Shown piece by piece: positions 1-7,101 of a DNA stretch of 16,738 bases; position 1 is the stretch's first letter, and every line of letters starts with the position of its first letter. Source of the stretch: Bacteroidota bacterium (GTDB lineage Bacteria > Bacteroidota > Bacteroidia > Flavobacteriales > Weeksellaceae). The position numbers and the translations under genes were made by a program. Where the stretch lies: the NCBI GenBank assembly GCA_023420435.1, contig JAEZWE010000021.1, positions 1 to 16,738 on the forward strand, in the 5' to 3' direction. The notes beneath the pieces were generated by a model. It saw nothing but the letters and a program-made list of their open reading frames with translations, was not told where the DNA came from and searched no databases.

Positions 1-569
1 CTCCAAGCTTTTGCTGATCTTTTGTAGGATTCAATGGCAAAATTATCTTGATCTTCACGAGAAAATTCATAATCTTTCGCACATTTTTCCGCACAAACAC
101 CCATGTGAACTTTGTTATAAACGTCCGTTAATCCGTCCAAAACCATTCCGTCCTGCATTTTCACATCTCCTAATTTTGTAGCATTTCTAGCAGAAAAATA
201 ATGTGGAACAGCTGACATATTTTCCATACCTCCAGCGACAATTACGTCAACATCACCTGCTTTAATAGCTTGCGAAGCCATCATCACTGCTTTCATTCCT
301 GAAGCACAAACTTTATTAATGGTTGTTGATGGTGTTTCAGCTGAAAGTCCTGCTCCCAAAGCAACTTGACGAGCCGGAGCTTGACCTTCACCAGCCTGTA
401 AAACATTTCCCATATAAATTTCCTGAACCTGTTTTGGATCAAGATTTATTTTTTCCAAAGCTCCTTTTACTGCGGTAGCTCCCAATTTTGTTGCAGGAAC
501 TGTGGAAAGGCTTCCCATAAAACTTCCCATCGGTGTTCTAGCCGCGGAAACAATGAATACTTCTTTCAT
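1..569 (-). CDS. Thiolase family protein (acetyl-CoA C-acyltransferase), N-terminal part, cut by window edge
   Basis: This is the first 189 residues of a thiolase; the reading frame runs off the left edge, so about half of a normal ~390-residue protein is present. Thiolases carry out CoA-dependent cleavage of 3-ketoacyl-CoA, or the reverse condensation of two acetyl-CoA. The start MKEVFIVSAARTPMGSFMGS is the classic thiolase opening. The nucleophilic cysteine is Cys88, in the motif NKVCASGMKA, and the glycine-rich stretch VAGGMENMS follows at about residues 121-129. The second cysteine and the catalytic histidines lie in the missing C-terminal half. The ATG at 567-569 is the natural start because the conserved opening begins directly there. 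The upstream gap of about 100 bp contains the terminator of the preceding nupG, so this gene probably has its own promoter, although I see no clear -7 box. Whether it is degradative or biosynthetic cannot be decided from this fragment; etfBA nearby is compatible with fatty-acid oxidation. Confidence 0.95.
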   Translation of the reverse strand, partial: MKEVFIVSAARTPMGSFMGSLSTVPATKLGATAVKGALEKINLDPKQVQEIYMGNVLQAGEGQAPARQVALGAGLSAETPSTTINKVCASGMKAVMMASQAIKAGDVDVIVAGGMENMSAVPHYFSARNATKLGDVKMQDGMVLDGLTDVYNKVHMGVCAEKCAKDYEFSREDQDNFAIESYKRSAKAW

Positions 570-617
570 ACTATTTTAATTATTTTATTTAAAATTTTGC
601 TTCGCCAAATTACGAAA

Positions 618-645
618 AAAAACACACTTGAAAAAGTGTGTTTTT
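618..645 (-). terminator. Rho-independent terminator after nupG
   Basis: A perfect 12-bp stem (618-629 pairing with 634-645) closes a four-base loop at 630-633. Read on the minus strand, the hairpin is followed by a run of T from position 620 to 615. It lies just beyond the nupG stop and separates nupG from the thiolase gene. The stem is A/T-rich at its base and has a GTGTG core. Confidence 0.85.
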
Positions 646-670
646 ATCTATCGAATTGTTTTCTTAAACT

Positions 671-1930
671 TTAGTGACTTACATTCTCAACTTCTTGAGG
701 ATTATGCTTGTGACGGAAAAATATTGCAAATAATATTGCAATAACTAGTGCGTATACAGCAAAAATGAGCCAGATTTCATACCACATTTTGTCCCCATTT
801 TCTACAGTAAAATACTTTTGAATCATCCAACCTGAAACCAAACTTCCAAAAACGGCTCCAAAACCATTGGTCATCATCATAAATAAACCTTGTGCTGAAG
901 AACGTATTTTGTAATCTGTCGTCGTTTCAACAAAAAGAGATCCTGAAATATTGAAAAAATCGAAAGCCATACCGTAAACAATACAAGACAAAAGAATTAA
1001 TATTAAACCAAAACCTTCCGGCGTTCCGTAAGCGAAAAATCCAAATCTTAAAACCCAAGCAAACATGGAGATCAACATTACTTTTTTAATTCCAAATCTT
1101 CTTAAAAAGAAAGGAATTGCCAAGATGAATAAAGTTTCGGAAATTTGAGAAATAGACATAATTAAGGTAGATCTTTTCACCACAATACTTTCTGCATATT
1201 CCGGCATTTTTCCAAAATCTGAAAGAAAAGCATCTCCGTACATATTGGTTAGCTGCAAAGCTGCTCCTAAAAACATGGAAAAGAAAAAGAACATCGCCAT
1301 TTTACCATTAGCGAAAAGGGATAGTGAATTTAATCCCAATTTTTCTAAAACCGTAGCATTTTTAGGAATTGAATTTTGTGGCGGACATTTTGGAAGTGTA
1401 AATGAATAAATTCCTAATAAAATGGCAAAAAATGCAGCGATATAAAATTGATTTCCTGTTTCTTTATTCCCTGTAAGATTTGTCATCCACATAGCAACAA
1501 TAAAACCTACAGTTCCCCAAACACGAATTGGAGGAAAAACCTTCACTACATCGTAATCATTATTTTTAAGAATATAGTATGAAATGGAATTACAAAGTGA
1601 AATAGTAGGCATATAAAAAAGCATTGCAATTAACATCACCCAAAAAAATTGATCAGGATCTGAAACCTGAGGAAGAAAAAGCAAAGTAATTCCATAAAGA
1701 ATGTGCAAAATTCCGTACAGTTTTTCAGCATTCATCCAACGATCCGCAATAATTCCTGTTAAGGCAGGCATAATAATGGAAGAAATTCCCAAAGTTGAAA
1801 AAACAGCACCAAATTCTGCACCACCCCATTGTTTTGTTCCGAACCAATAAACACCAATGGTTATTAACCAAGCTCCCCAAACAAAAAATTGTAAAAAGCT
1901 AAGTATAGTTAAACGTAATTTTAAATTCAT
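671..1930 (-). CDS. nupG: NupG-type nucleoside:H+ symporter (MFS)
   Basis: A 419-residue inner-membrane transporter of the nucleoside:H+ symporter branch of the major facilitator superfamily, expected to import purine and pyrimidine nucleosides using the proton gradient. Many hydrophobic segments are spread over the whole length, consistent with 12 membrane helices. From memory of the E. coli NupG sequence (418 residues), several blocks look nearly identical: the start MNLKLRLTILSFLQFFVWGA, FPPIRVWGTVGFI near residue 131, IMSISQISETLFIL near 258, AFDFFNISGS near 323, and the final VSH. This makes the family call strong; substrate preference between NupG-like and XapB-like cannot be read directly. 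The gene begins 16 bp after the stop of the bifunctional nuclease gene and has no promoter of its own that I can see, so it is probably the second gene of that operon. A strong terminator follows. It fits functionally with the uridine kinase gene elsewhere in the window as a salvage pair. Confidence 0.95.
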   Translation of the reverse strand: MNLKLRLTILSFLQFFVWGAWLITIGVYWFGTKQWGGAEFGAVFSTLGISSIIMPALTGIIADRWMNAEKLYGILHILYGITLLFLPQVSDPDQFFWVMLIAMLFYMPTISLCNSISYYILKNNDYDVVKVFPPIRVWGTVGFIVAMWMTNLTGNKETGNQFYIAAFFAILLGIYSFTLPKCPPQNSIPKNATVLEKLGLNSLSLFANGKMAMFFFFSMFLGAALQLTNMYGDAFLSDFGKMPEYAESIVVKRSTLIMSISQISETLFILAIPFFLRRFGIKKVMLISMFAWVLRFGFFAYGTPEGFGLILILLSCIVYGMAFDFFNISGSLFVETTTDYKIRSSAQGLFMMMTNGFGAVFGSLVSGWMIQKYFTVENGDKMWYEIWLIFAVYALVIAILFAIFFRHKHNPQEVENVSH

Positions 1931-1946
1931 AATTTATTGTGAAATT

Positions 1947-2540
1947 TTAATCTATTTTCTTTTTTCTGCGCTTTATTTCTTCTTGAATTTCCATGGCGGT
2001 GTCATAATCTTCTTCTTTCACGGCATTATCCAACAATTTTTGTAATTCTTCCATGGACATGGCACTCAAATTCTCATCCACAGTTTCTTCCTTAAAATTC
2101 GTTTCTGCCGTTTTATCTTCAATTTCTAATAAAATTCCTGCTTCATTCAGCACTTGATCTGTGGTAAAAATCGGTGCATCGAAACGAACTGCCATAGCCA
2201 CAGCATCGGAAGTTCTGGCATCCAAAATCAACTCTTCTCCGCTGGAATTATTTTTAAAATTAATGTTTGAGAAAAAAACTCCGTCTACAATTTGATAAAT
2301 GATAACCGATGTTAAAGTAAAACTGCAAGAAGTAACAAATTTTGAAAAAAGATCGTGCGTTAAAGGTCTTGGCGGATGAATATCTTTTTCCAGACCTAAA
2401 GAAATTGACTGCGCTTCGAAATTACCAATAACTACCGGAAGTTTTACATTGGTTTCTTCGTGCTCCAACAACAATGCGTAAGCTCCGGATTGCGTTTGAC
2501 TGTAGGAAATCCCACGTATGACAAGTTGTTTATAATCCAT
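1947..2540 (-). CDS. Bifunctional nuclease family protein with C-terminal UVR motif
   Basis: A 197-residue cytoplasmic protein with two parts. Residues about 1-135 form a bifunctional-nuclease (BFN, formerly DUF151) domain, seen in the opening MDYKQLVIRGISYSQTQSGA, the block LPVVIGNFEAQSI (34-46), HPPRPLTHDLF (55-65) and DARTSDAVAMAVRFDAPIF (107-125). Residues about 161-195 (starting MSMEELQKLL, then EEDYDTAMEIQEEIKRR) are a UVR motif, the short helical hairpin used by UvrB, UvrC and McsA for protein contacts. An acidic linker joins them. BFN proteins in plants have been reported to cut both RNA and DNA; the bacterial role is poorly known, so the substrate here is open. The ATG at 2538-2540 is supported because the conserved N-terminus starts exactly there. 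A perfect TAnnTTTG -7 box sits only four bases upstream, implying a leaderless message. nupG follows 16 bp downstream and is probably co-transcribed. Confidence 0.92.
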   Translation of the reverse strand: MDYKQLVIRGISYSQTQSGAYALLLEHEETNVKLPVVIGNFEAQSISLGLEKDIHPPRPLTHDLFSKFVTSCSFTLTSVIIYQIVDGVFFSNINFKNNSSGEELILDARTSDAVAMAVRFDAPIFTTDQVLNEAGILLEIEDKTAETNFKEETVDENLSAMSMEELQKLLDNAVKEEDYDTAMEIQEEIKRRKKKID

Positions 2541-2544
2541 TCAA

Positions 2545-2552
2545 CAAATATA
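2545..2552 (-). promoter_or_regulatory. Bacteroidota -7 box, apparently leaderless promoter for the BFN-nupG operon
   Basis: On the minus strand the sequence reads TATATTTG, a full match to the Bacteroidota -7 consensus TAnnTTTG. Only four bases separate it from the ATG of the bifunctional nuclease gene, so transcription would begin at or within a base or two of the A of ATG. No convincing -33 TTTG is seen at the expected 17-23 base distance; the best is a weak TTCA near 2571-2574. A 7-bp inverted repeat (2554-2560 with 2574-2580) lies directly upstream and could be an operator. Confidence 0.5.
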
Positions 2553-2623
2553 ATTCAAATTTAACATTCTTGAATTTGAAAACTAAGGATTTTAGCATAC
2601 ATTACCTAATATTTTCACATTAA

Positions 2624-2651
2624 AAAACCGGAAAAATTACTTTCCGGTTTT
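2624..2651 (-). terminator. Rho-independent terminator after etfA
   Basis: An 11-bp perfect stem with a CCGG core (2624-2634 with 2641-2651) encloses a six-base loop. The minus-strand transcript of etfA runs into it 23 bases after the stop codon, and a T run follows from 2627 to 2622. Confidence 0.88.
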
Positions 2652-2674
2652 GTATTCAAAGGAAAATTTGAAAA

Positions 2675-3622
2675 TTAACCTTTTATTGCTTTTATTTTTT
2701 CGGTTAAAGCTGGGATAATTTGGAACGCATCACCAACCACTCCATAATCTGCAGATTTAAAGAAAGGAGCTTCTGGATCGCTATTTATCACTACAATTGT
2801 TTTAGAAGAATTGACCCCAGCCAAATGTTGAATGGCTCCAGAAATCCCTACAGCAATGTACAAATTTGGAGAAATGGCTTTTCCGGTTTGTCCTACGTGT
2901 TCAGTATGAGGTCTCCAACCAATATCAGAAACTGGTTTTGAACAAGCTGTTGCAGCACCCAAAACATTGGCTAAATTTTCAATCATTCCCCAATTTTCGG
3001 GACCTTTCATTCCACGACCAGCAGAAACTACTACTTCAGCTTCTTTTAGGTCTAATTTTCCTGAACTTTGTTCGTGAGAAATAACTTTAGTATCATCGTT
3101 TGAAACCTTTAAATTTTTTATTTCTTCGGACCCTGAAACTGCATTTTCCTTAACTCCAAAAGCATTTTGTGAAACGGTTACAATAACACCATTTCCTTCA
3201 GCTTTTGCATGCATAAAACCTTTTCCAGAAAAAGCTTTTCTCTTTACTTGAAATGGTGAAAGACTTTCAGGAGCTTCCAAAGCATTGGTAATTAATGAAA
3301 AATCTTTAGAAATAGCTAACATTGGTGCTACTGAAGAAGCATCGACAGTGTGAGGAAAAACGATAATATTACCATTAGCCACCTCATTAACTGCTTGTGC
3401 ATAAGCTTTTGCGCTAAAGTTTTTTAAACCATCATCTTTAACATTGATGACGTTGCTAGCTCCATATTTGTAAAGTAAATCTGAAGAATCAGTTGGATTT
3501 ATTGAAATCGCTGTAACAGTTTCACCTAACTGATCTGCAATAGCTTTTGCATAAGATACTGCTTCAAAAGCTGCTTTTTTGTAAACTCCGTTAATATTTT
3601 CTGCGTATACGAATACTGACAT
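2675..3622 (-). CDS. etfA: Electron transfer flavoprotein, alpha subunit
   Basis: A 315-residue FAD-binding alpha subunit of the soluble heterodimer that takes electrons from acyl-CoA and related dehydrogenases and passes them to ETF:quinone oxidoreductase. The N-terminal half (about 1-185) is the Rossmann-like ETF domain. The C-terminal half is the FAD domain: SAGRGMKG at 200-207, VGQTGKAISPNLYIAVGISG at 243-262, then AIQHLAGV, and IVVINSDPEAPFF at 276-288, together the standard ETF-alpha FAD signature. Length matches bacterial EtfA. The start ATG at 3620-3622 lies 25 bp downstream of the etfB stop, and there is no terminator between them, so the two are a single etfBA operon. A strong terminator follows. 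No ETF dehydrogenase partner is in the window, but the thiolase at the left edge is compatible with a shared role in acyl-CoA oxidation. Confidence 0.97.
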   Translation of the reverse strand: MSVFVYAENINGVYKKAAFEAVSYAKAIADQLGETVTAISINPTDSSDLLYKYGASNVINVKDDGLKNFSAKAYAQAVNEVANGNIIVFPHTVDASSVAPMLAISKDFSLITNALEAPESLSPFQVKRKAFSGKGFMHAKAEGNGVIVTVSQNAFGVKENAVSGSEEIKNLKVSNDDTKVISHEQSSGKLDLKEAEVVVSAGRGMKGPENWGMIENLANVLGAATACSKPVSDIGWRPHTEHVGQTGKAISPNLYIAVGISGAIQHLAGVNSSKTIVVINSDPEAPFFKSADYGVVGDAFQIIPALTEKIKAIKG

Positions 3623-3647
3623 TTTTAAAATTTTTAAAAGTTGAAAA

Positions 3648-4391
3648 TTAAATTACTTTCGCCTCTTCGTGAAGCATTCTTACCAATTCATCAAGATTAT
3701 CCGGAGAAACCATTTTTACACTTGCTCTTGGTGGTACACTATCAAAAGAAACAGCATCCACTTTTACAGTTGCAGAAGTTGGTTCCTGAACTTGCAAAGG
3801 TTTTGTTCTTGCCGTCATAATTCCTCTCATATTGGGAATAATAAGATCTTTTTCGTCCACCATTCCTTTTTGTCCAGCAATAACTGCCGGAAGTTTTACA
3901 GAAACTGTTTCTTTACCACCATCAATTTCCCGAACTGCATTTGCTTCAGCACCGTTCACTTCTAAACCTACACAAGCATTGACAAATGGGATATTTAAAA
4001 GTTGAGCTAGCATTCCCGGAACAGAACCTCCGTTGTAATCAATAGATTCTTTTCCACAAAGAATTAAATCATAACCACCATTTTGAGCAACTGCTGCAAT
4101 TTCTTTAGCAGTAGAAAAACTATCTTTAGGTTCCATATTAATTCTGATGGCATCATTAGCACCAATAGCTAAAGCTTTTCTAATAACAGCTTCGGTTTCA
4201 ATACTACCAACATTTAATACTGTAACTGTAGCTCCATTAGCTTGAAGATTCACCGCTTTGGTTAATGCAAATTCGTCCAATGGATTAATTACCCATTGTA
4301 TTCCATTTTTGTCGAATGCAGATTTATCTGCGGTAAAATTAATTTTGGAAGTAGTATCCGGAACACTACTAATACAAACTAAAATTTTCAT
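3648..4391 (-). CDS. etfB: Electron transfer flavoprotein, beta subunit
   Basis: A 247-residue ETF beta subunit, partner of the downstream EtfA; in the family it binds AMP structurally and provides the docking surface for dehydrogenases. It begins with the typical MKILVCISSVPDT, followed by WVINPLDEFALTKAV (33-47). LILCGKESIDYNGGSVPGML (109-128) is the nucleotide-site region, and the family signature VREIDGGKETVSVKLPAV followed by IAGQKGM comes after it. Length is normal for the group I ETF beta. It is the first gene of the etfBA operon. The upstream region has a near-consensus -7 box (4419-4426) and a 28-bp perfect palindrome (4433-4460) covering the place where a -33 element would sit, which suggests regulated transcription. 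Confidence 0.97.
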   Translation of the reverse strand: MKILVCISSVPDTTSKINFTADKSAFDKNGIQWVINPLDEFALTKAVNLQANGATVTVLNVGSIETEAVIRKALAIGANDAIRINMEPKDSFSTAKEIAAVAQNGGYDLILCGKESIDYNGGSVPGMLAQLLNIPFVNACVGLEVNGAEANAVREIDGGKETVSVKLPAVIAGQKGMVDEKDLIIPNMRGIMTARTKPLQVQEPTSATVKVDAVSFDSVPPRASVKMVSPDNLDELVRMLHEEAKVI

Positions 4392-4418
4392 ATATAGATT
4401 TTCTTTTTTTACTGTTCG

Positions 4419-4426
4419 TAAAGATA
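4419..4426 (-). promoter_or_regulatory. Candidate -7 box for etfBA
   Basis: On the minus strand the sequence is TATCTTTA, seven of eight positions of TAnnTTTG. It would give a leader of about 20 bases before the etfB ATG. No TTTG is present at the expected -33 distance; that position is occupied by the palindrome at 4433-4460. Confidence 0.4.
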
Positions 4427-4432
4427 AAGAAA

Positions 4433-4460
4433 AAATATATTATGCATGCATAATATATTT
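4433..4460. promoter_or_regulatory. 28-bp perfect palindrome upstream of etfB (possible operator)
   Basis: Positions 4433-4446 are the exact reverse complement of 4447-4460, centred on TGCATGCA and flanked by A/T-only arms. It lies 42 bp upstream of the etfB start and overlaps the -33 zone of the candidate etfB promoter. Perfect symmetry of this length with no loop is typical of a dimeric repressor or activator site, and no terminator-like T run is attached. The A/T-rich arms are easier to obtain by chance than a mixed sequence, so the operator role is inference. Confidence 0.45.
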
Positions 4461-4528
4461 AATCATTTATTATTCAAGGCATTAAAATTACTGATTTATA
4501 TATAAACTGACAATTTAAAAAATAAAAA

Positions 4529-4552
4529 AACGCCCCAAAAAATTGAGGCGTT
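4529..4552 (-). terminator. Rho-independent terminator after the T9SS cargo gene
   Basis: The stem 4529-4536 with 4545-4552 encloses an eight-base loop. On the minus strand the one non-Watson-Crick position is a U-G wobble, whereas on the plus strand it would be a C-A mismatch, so the hairpin belongs to minus-strand transcripts. A T run follows on that strand from 4530 to 4524. It lies 20 bp after the stop of the secreted protein gene. Confidence 0.88.
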
Positions 4553-4572
4553 AAGTTTATAGATTTCAAAAA

Positions 4573-5475
4573 TTATTTTTTGATGAATCTTTCTGAGAAT
4601 TTACCATCTGTTGTATCAACATTGATAATATAAGTTCCAGTTTGAAGATCTTTCACATTAAGAACATTGTTTTCGAAGCTAGTTTTCACTTTTCTACCAC
4701 TCATATCAAATACAGAAACCGATTTAATTTTGCTGTCTGTTTTAATATTTAAGAAATCAGAAGTTGGATTAGGATAGAATGATATTCCAATCTTCTTATT
4801 TGAAACTTCAGTTGTAGACAAAGATCCTGCATAGTAAGAAATTCCATCAAAATAAGCAGCACTATCATAATTATCATTAGTAATTGCTAGATTACCTACT
4901 TTTGTTCCTCCAACAACTCCACCAGTATATATTAAAACATTGTCTTGATAATATTTAGCAACATCTGCAGTGAAATCTAATTCAATTCTATATGAATGCC
5001 ATGCATCTTTAGTAAAATCTACTGTTGTATCAACATACGCTGGTGTTGCTCCATCAATTACTCGAATATTTCCGTCCCAAGTAAAATGCATTCTAGCATT
5101 TATTGTTGACTCTGCAGGGGATTGTGCAGAAAAGAAAAAATCGGACTCGTTTCCAGCTGTAGTAGCAGTAACAAAATAAGCGTTAAATACAACTGTAACT
5201 TTTCCAGATGCATCTGGTAAAACTTCTGATGTTGGACTAATTGCTCCGGCAGCTGTATGTACCGTACCGTTATTACCTGTAAGTTTGAGCGATTGAGTGC
5301 CAGGATTTGCCATAGCATTACTTACTTGTGCAATATAAGTTCCAGACGTACCACCCCAACCATTTTGACCTGCAATATTGGTCGTCGTGTATGTAGGTGC
5401 TTCAAAGCCATAACTTACTTGTGCATTAATAAATGCAACTGAAGCTAAAAAAACAGAAAGTAAAACTTTTTTCAT
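4573..5475 (-). CDS. Secreted protein with type A T9SS C-terminal sorting domain, function unknown
   Basis: A 300-residue exported protein. Residues 1-19, MKKVLLSVFLASVAFINAQ, are a signal peptide with likely cleavage before or after the Gln, as is common in this group. Residues about 231-300 are a type A Por secretion-system sorting domain, with SFYPNPTSDFLNIK, VSVFDMSGRKV, LQTGTYIINV and the terminal basic FIKK. The protein should therefore cross the outer membrane by the type IX system and be released or anchored on the surface. The middle (about 20-225) is rich in Thr, Gly, Asn and aromatic residues with alternating beta patterns, including WHSYRIELDF and AAYFDGISYY near the end. This resembles a LamG/concanavalin-like jelly roll, but I see no catalytic motif. 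Adhesion or glycan binding is possible but unproven. The gene is a single transcription unit with its own promoter and terminator. Confidence 0.9.
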   Translation of the reverse strand: MKKVLLSVFLASVAFINAQVSYGFEAPTYTTTNIAGQNGWGGTSGTYIAQVSNAMANPGTQSLKLTGNNGTVHTAAGAISPTSEVLPDASGKVTVVFNAYFVTATTAGNESDFFFSAQSPAESTINARMHFTWDGNIRVIDGATPAYVDTTVDFTKDAWHSYRIELDFTADVAKYYQDNVLIYTGGVVGGTKVGNLAITNDNYDSAAYFDGISYYAGSLSTTEVSNKKIGISFYPNPTSDFLNIKTDSKIKSVSVFDMSGRKVKTSFENNVLNVKDLQTGTYIINVDTTDGKFSERFIKK

Positions 5476-5508
5476 GTTATAAAATTTAAAAATTAATTAA
5501 GGTAAAAA

Positions 5509-5537
5509 TAAATATAATTTATCATTTGACAAACAAA
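5509..5537 (-). promoter_or_regulatory. Bacteroidota-type promoter for the T9SS cargo gene
   Basis: On the minus strand a -33 TTTG (5534-5537) and a near-consensus -7 TATATTTA (5509-5516; only the last base departs from TAnnTTTG) are separated by 17 bases. The start codon lies about 34 bp beyond the -7 box. It is the only recognisable promoter in the gap between this gene and the M20 peptidase. Confidence 0.5.
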
Positions 5538-5621
5538 TAATATGTTAAATCAATAAATTATTGAATCAATAAAAAATTAAATTAAAATAGGTGATTTTTT
5601 ATTTCAAAACCATGTGAAATA

Positions 5622-7004
5622 TTATTTTTTTGAATATTCCTCAAAAAATAACGGAATACTTTCAATGCCTTTATAAAAATTAAAGAGTCCGTAGTGTTCA
5701 TTTGGAGAATGAATTGCGTCAGAACTCAACCCAAATCCCATCAAAACTGATTTGGCATTCAATATTTTTTCGAACATTGCTGTTATCGGAATACTTCCGC
5801 CACTTCTAAATGGTAGAACTTCTTTTCCGAAAGCTTTTTCCATTGCATTTTTAGCTGCTAAAAACTCTTTAGTATCACTTGGCAAAACATAAGGCATCCC
5901 TCCATGATGTGGATTTACTTTTACTCTAACATTGCTTGGAGCGATTTTTTCAAAATATTTTTGAAATTTTTCTGTAATCTCTTCCGGTGTTTGATAAGGA
6001 ACCAAACGCATGGAAATTTTAGCAAAAGCTTTTGAAGGAATTACTGTTTTTGCACCTTCTCCGGTATAACCGCCCCAAATTCCGTTGCAATCTAAAGTTG
6101 GACGAATGGAGGTTCTCTCTAAAGTAGTATATCCTTTCTCACCTTCTACCCCTTCTAAACCAATGGATTTTTTAAATTCTTCCTGATCGTCTTTCAGTTT
6201 GTTCATATCCGCTCTTTCTTCATCAGAAACTACCAAAACATTATCATAAAAACCGTCAATTGTAATGTGTCCGTTTTCATCAATTAAATCAGCAATCATC
6301 CTTGAAAGCACATGAATTGGATTAGGAACTGCACCTCCATACAAACCAGAATGCAAATCTCTGTTTGGACCCTCCACTTCTACCTCCACATAACTTAATC
6401 CGCGTAAACCTGTAGTAACGGTAGGCTGTTCTGTTGAATATAAACTGGTATCTGAAATCAAAATACAATCGCAAGAAAGTTTTTCTGTATTTTCTTTTAC
6501 AAATCCTTCCAAACTTTTTGATCCCACTTCTTCTTCTCCTTCAATAATAAATTTCACATTACAAGGAAGCGAATTGGTTTTCATCATCGCTTCGAATGCT
6601 TTTACATGCATAAAAAACTGTCCTTTGTCATCTGCAGAACCTCTGGCGAAAATAGCGCCTTCTGGATGAAGTTCTGTTTTTTCAATATAGGGTTCAAAAG
6701 GTGGTTTTTTCCATAAATCTAAAGGATCTGGTGGTTGAACATCATAATGTCCGTAAACCAAAACCGTTGGCAAATTTTGATCAAGAATTTTCTCACCAAA
6801 AACAATAGGATAACCTTCTGTTTTACAAACTTCCACAGCATCTGCTCCAGCATTTCTAAGGTGTTCAGCGCAAACTTCAGCACATTTTAAAACTTCATCT
6901 TTATAAGCCGGATCTGCTGAAATTGACGCAATTTTTAAAAGTTCGAAAAGTTCATCAACATATCTTTGCTTATTTTCACTGATGTAATTGAGGGTTTCCT
7001 GCAT
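5622..7004 (-). CDS. M20 family metallodipeptidase
   Basis: A 460-residue zinc peptidase of the M20 family (dipeptidase, carnosinase-like branch), expected to hydrolyse small peptides, probably in the cytoplasm since no signal peptide is visible. Metal and catalytic residues are all present (numbered from the start chosen here). His86 and Asp88 lie in VYGHYDVQPPD, bridging Asp125 in ARGSADDKGQ, Glu158/Glu159 in IEGEEEVGS, a further Asp in LISDTS, and the C-terminal His in HSPNEHYG. The central lid and dimerisation domain occupies about residues 190-350. The frame is open upstream to 7067, but those 21 extra residues are low-complexity and polar. The conserved protein begins at MQETLNYISENKQRYVDELF, so the ATG at 7002-7004 is preferred. 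A weak -7-like TAAGTTTC at 7032-7039 agrees with that start. No clear terminator follows it. Confidence 0.93.
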   Translation of the reverse strand: MQETLNYISENKQRYVDELFELLKIASISADPAYKDEVLKCAEVCAEHLRNAGADAVEVCKTEGYPIVFGEKILDQNLPTVLVYGHYDVQPPDPLDLWKKPPFEPYIEKTELHPEGAIFARGSADDKGQFFMHVKAFEAMMKTNSLPCNVKFIIEGEEEVGSKSLEGFVKENTEKLSCDCILISDTSLYSTEQPTVTTGLRGLSYVEVEVEGPNRDLHSGLYGGAVPNPIHVLSRMIADLIDENGHITIDGFYDNVLVVSDEERADMNKLKDDQEEFKKSIGLEGVEGEKGYTTLERTSIRPTLDCNGIWGGYTGEGAKTVIPSKAFAKISMRLVPYQTPEEITEKFQKYFEKIAPSNVRVKVNPHHGGMPYVLPSDTKEFLAAKNAMEKAFGKEVLPFRSGGSIPITAMFEKILNAKSVLMGFGLSSDAIHSPNEHYGLFNFYKGIESIPLFFEEYSKK

Positions 7005-7077
7005 TGTAATCGTATTTGATAATTTAAAAATGAAACTTAAATGAGATGAAGATTCATTAGTATTCAAAAATAAAAAA

Positions 7078-7101
7078 AATGCCTCGCATCAGCAAGGCAT
7101 T
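7078..7101 (-). terminator. Strong rho-independent terminator upstream of the M20 gene
   Basis: The stem 7078-7084 with 7095-7101 (core TGCCT/AGGCA) has a ten-base loop and is followed on the minus strand by eight T (7079-7072). It terminates a transcript coming from the right. The nearest annotated stop in that direction, that of the small lipoprotein, is 221 bases away, so either that message has a long 3' tail or a separate small RNA ends here. Confidence 0.85.

Noticed and set aside
3622..3639. Tandem nine-base A/T repeat between etfB and etfA
   Set aside because: Two copies of a simple A/T run next to the etfA start are best explained by low complexity; no role is supported.
3669..3965. 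98-codon open frame on the plus strand inside etfB
   Set aside because: It lies wholly antisense to etfB and is rich in Cys, His, Asn and Ser, as expected for a shadow frame; no domain is recognisable.
5600..5619. Inverted repeat after the M20 stop as a terminator
   Set aside because: The stem is only six A/T-rich pairs and is followed by A rather than T on the minus strand.
7005..7067. 21-codon N-terminal extension of the M20 peptidase
   Set aside because: The extension is polar and Ser/Asn-rich, the conserved protein begins at the ATG of 7002-7004, and a weak -7-like sequence lies inside the extension.
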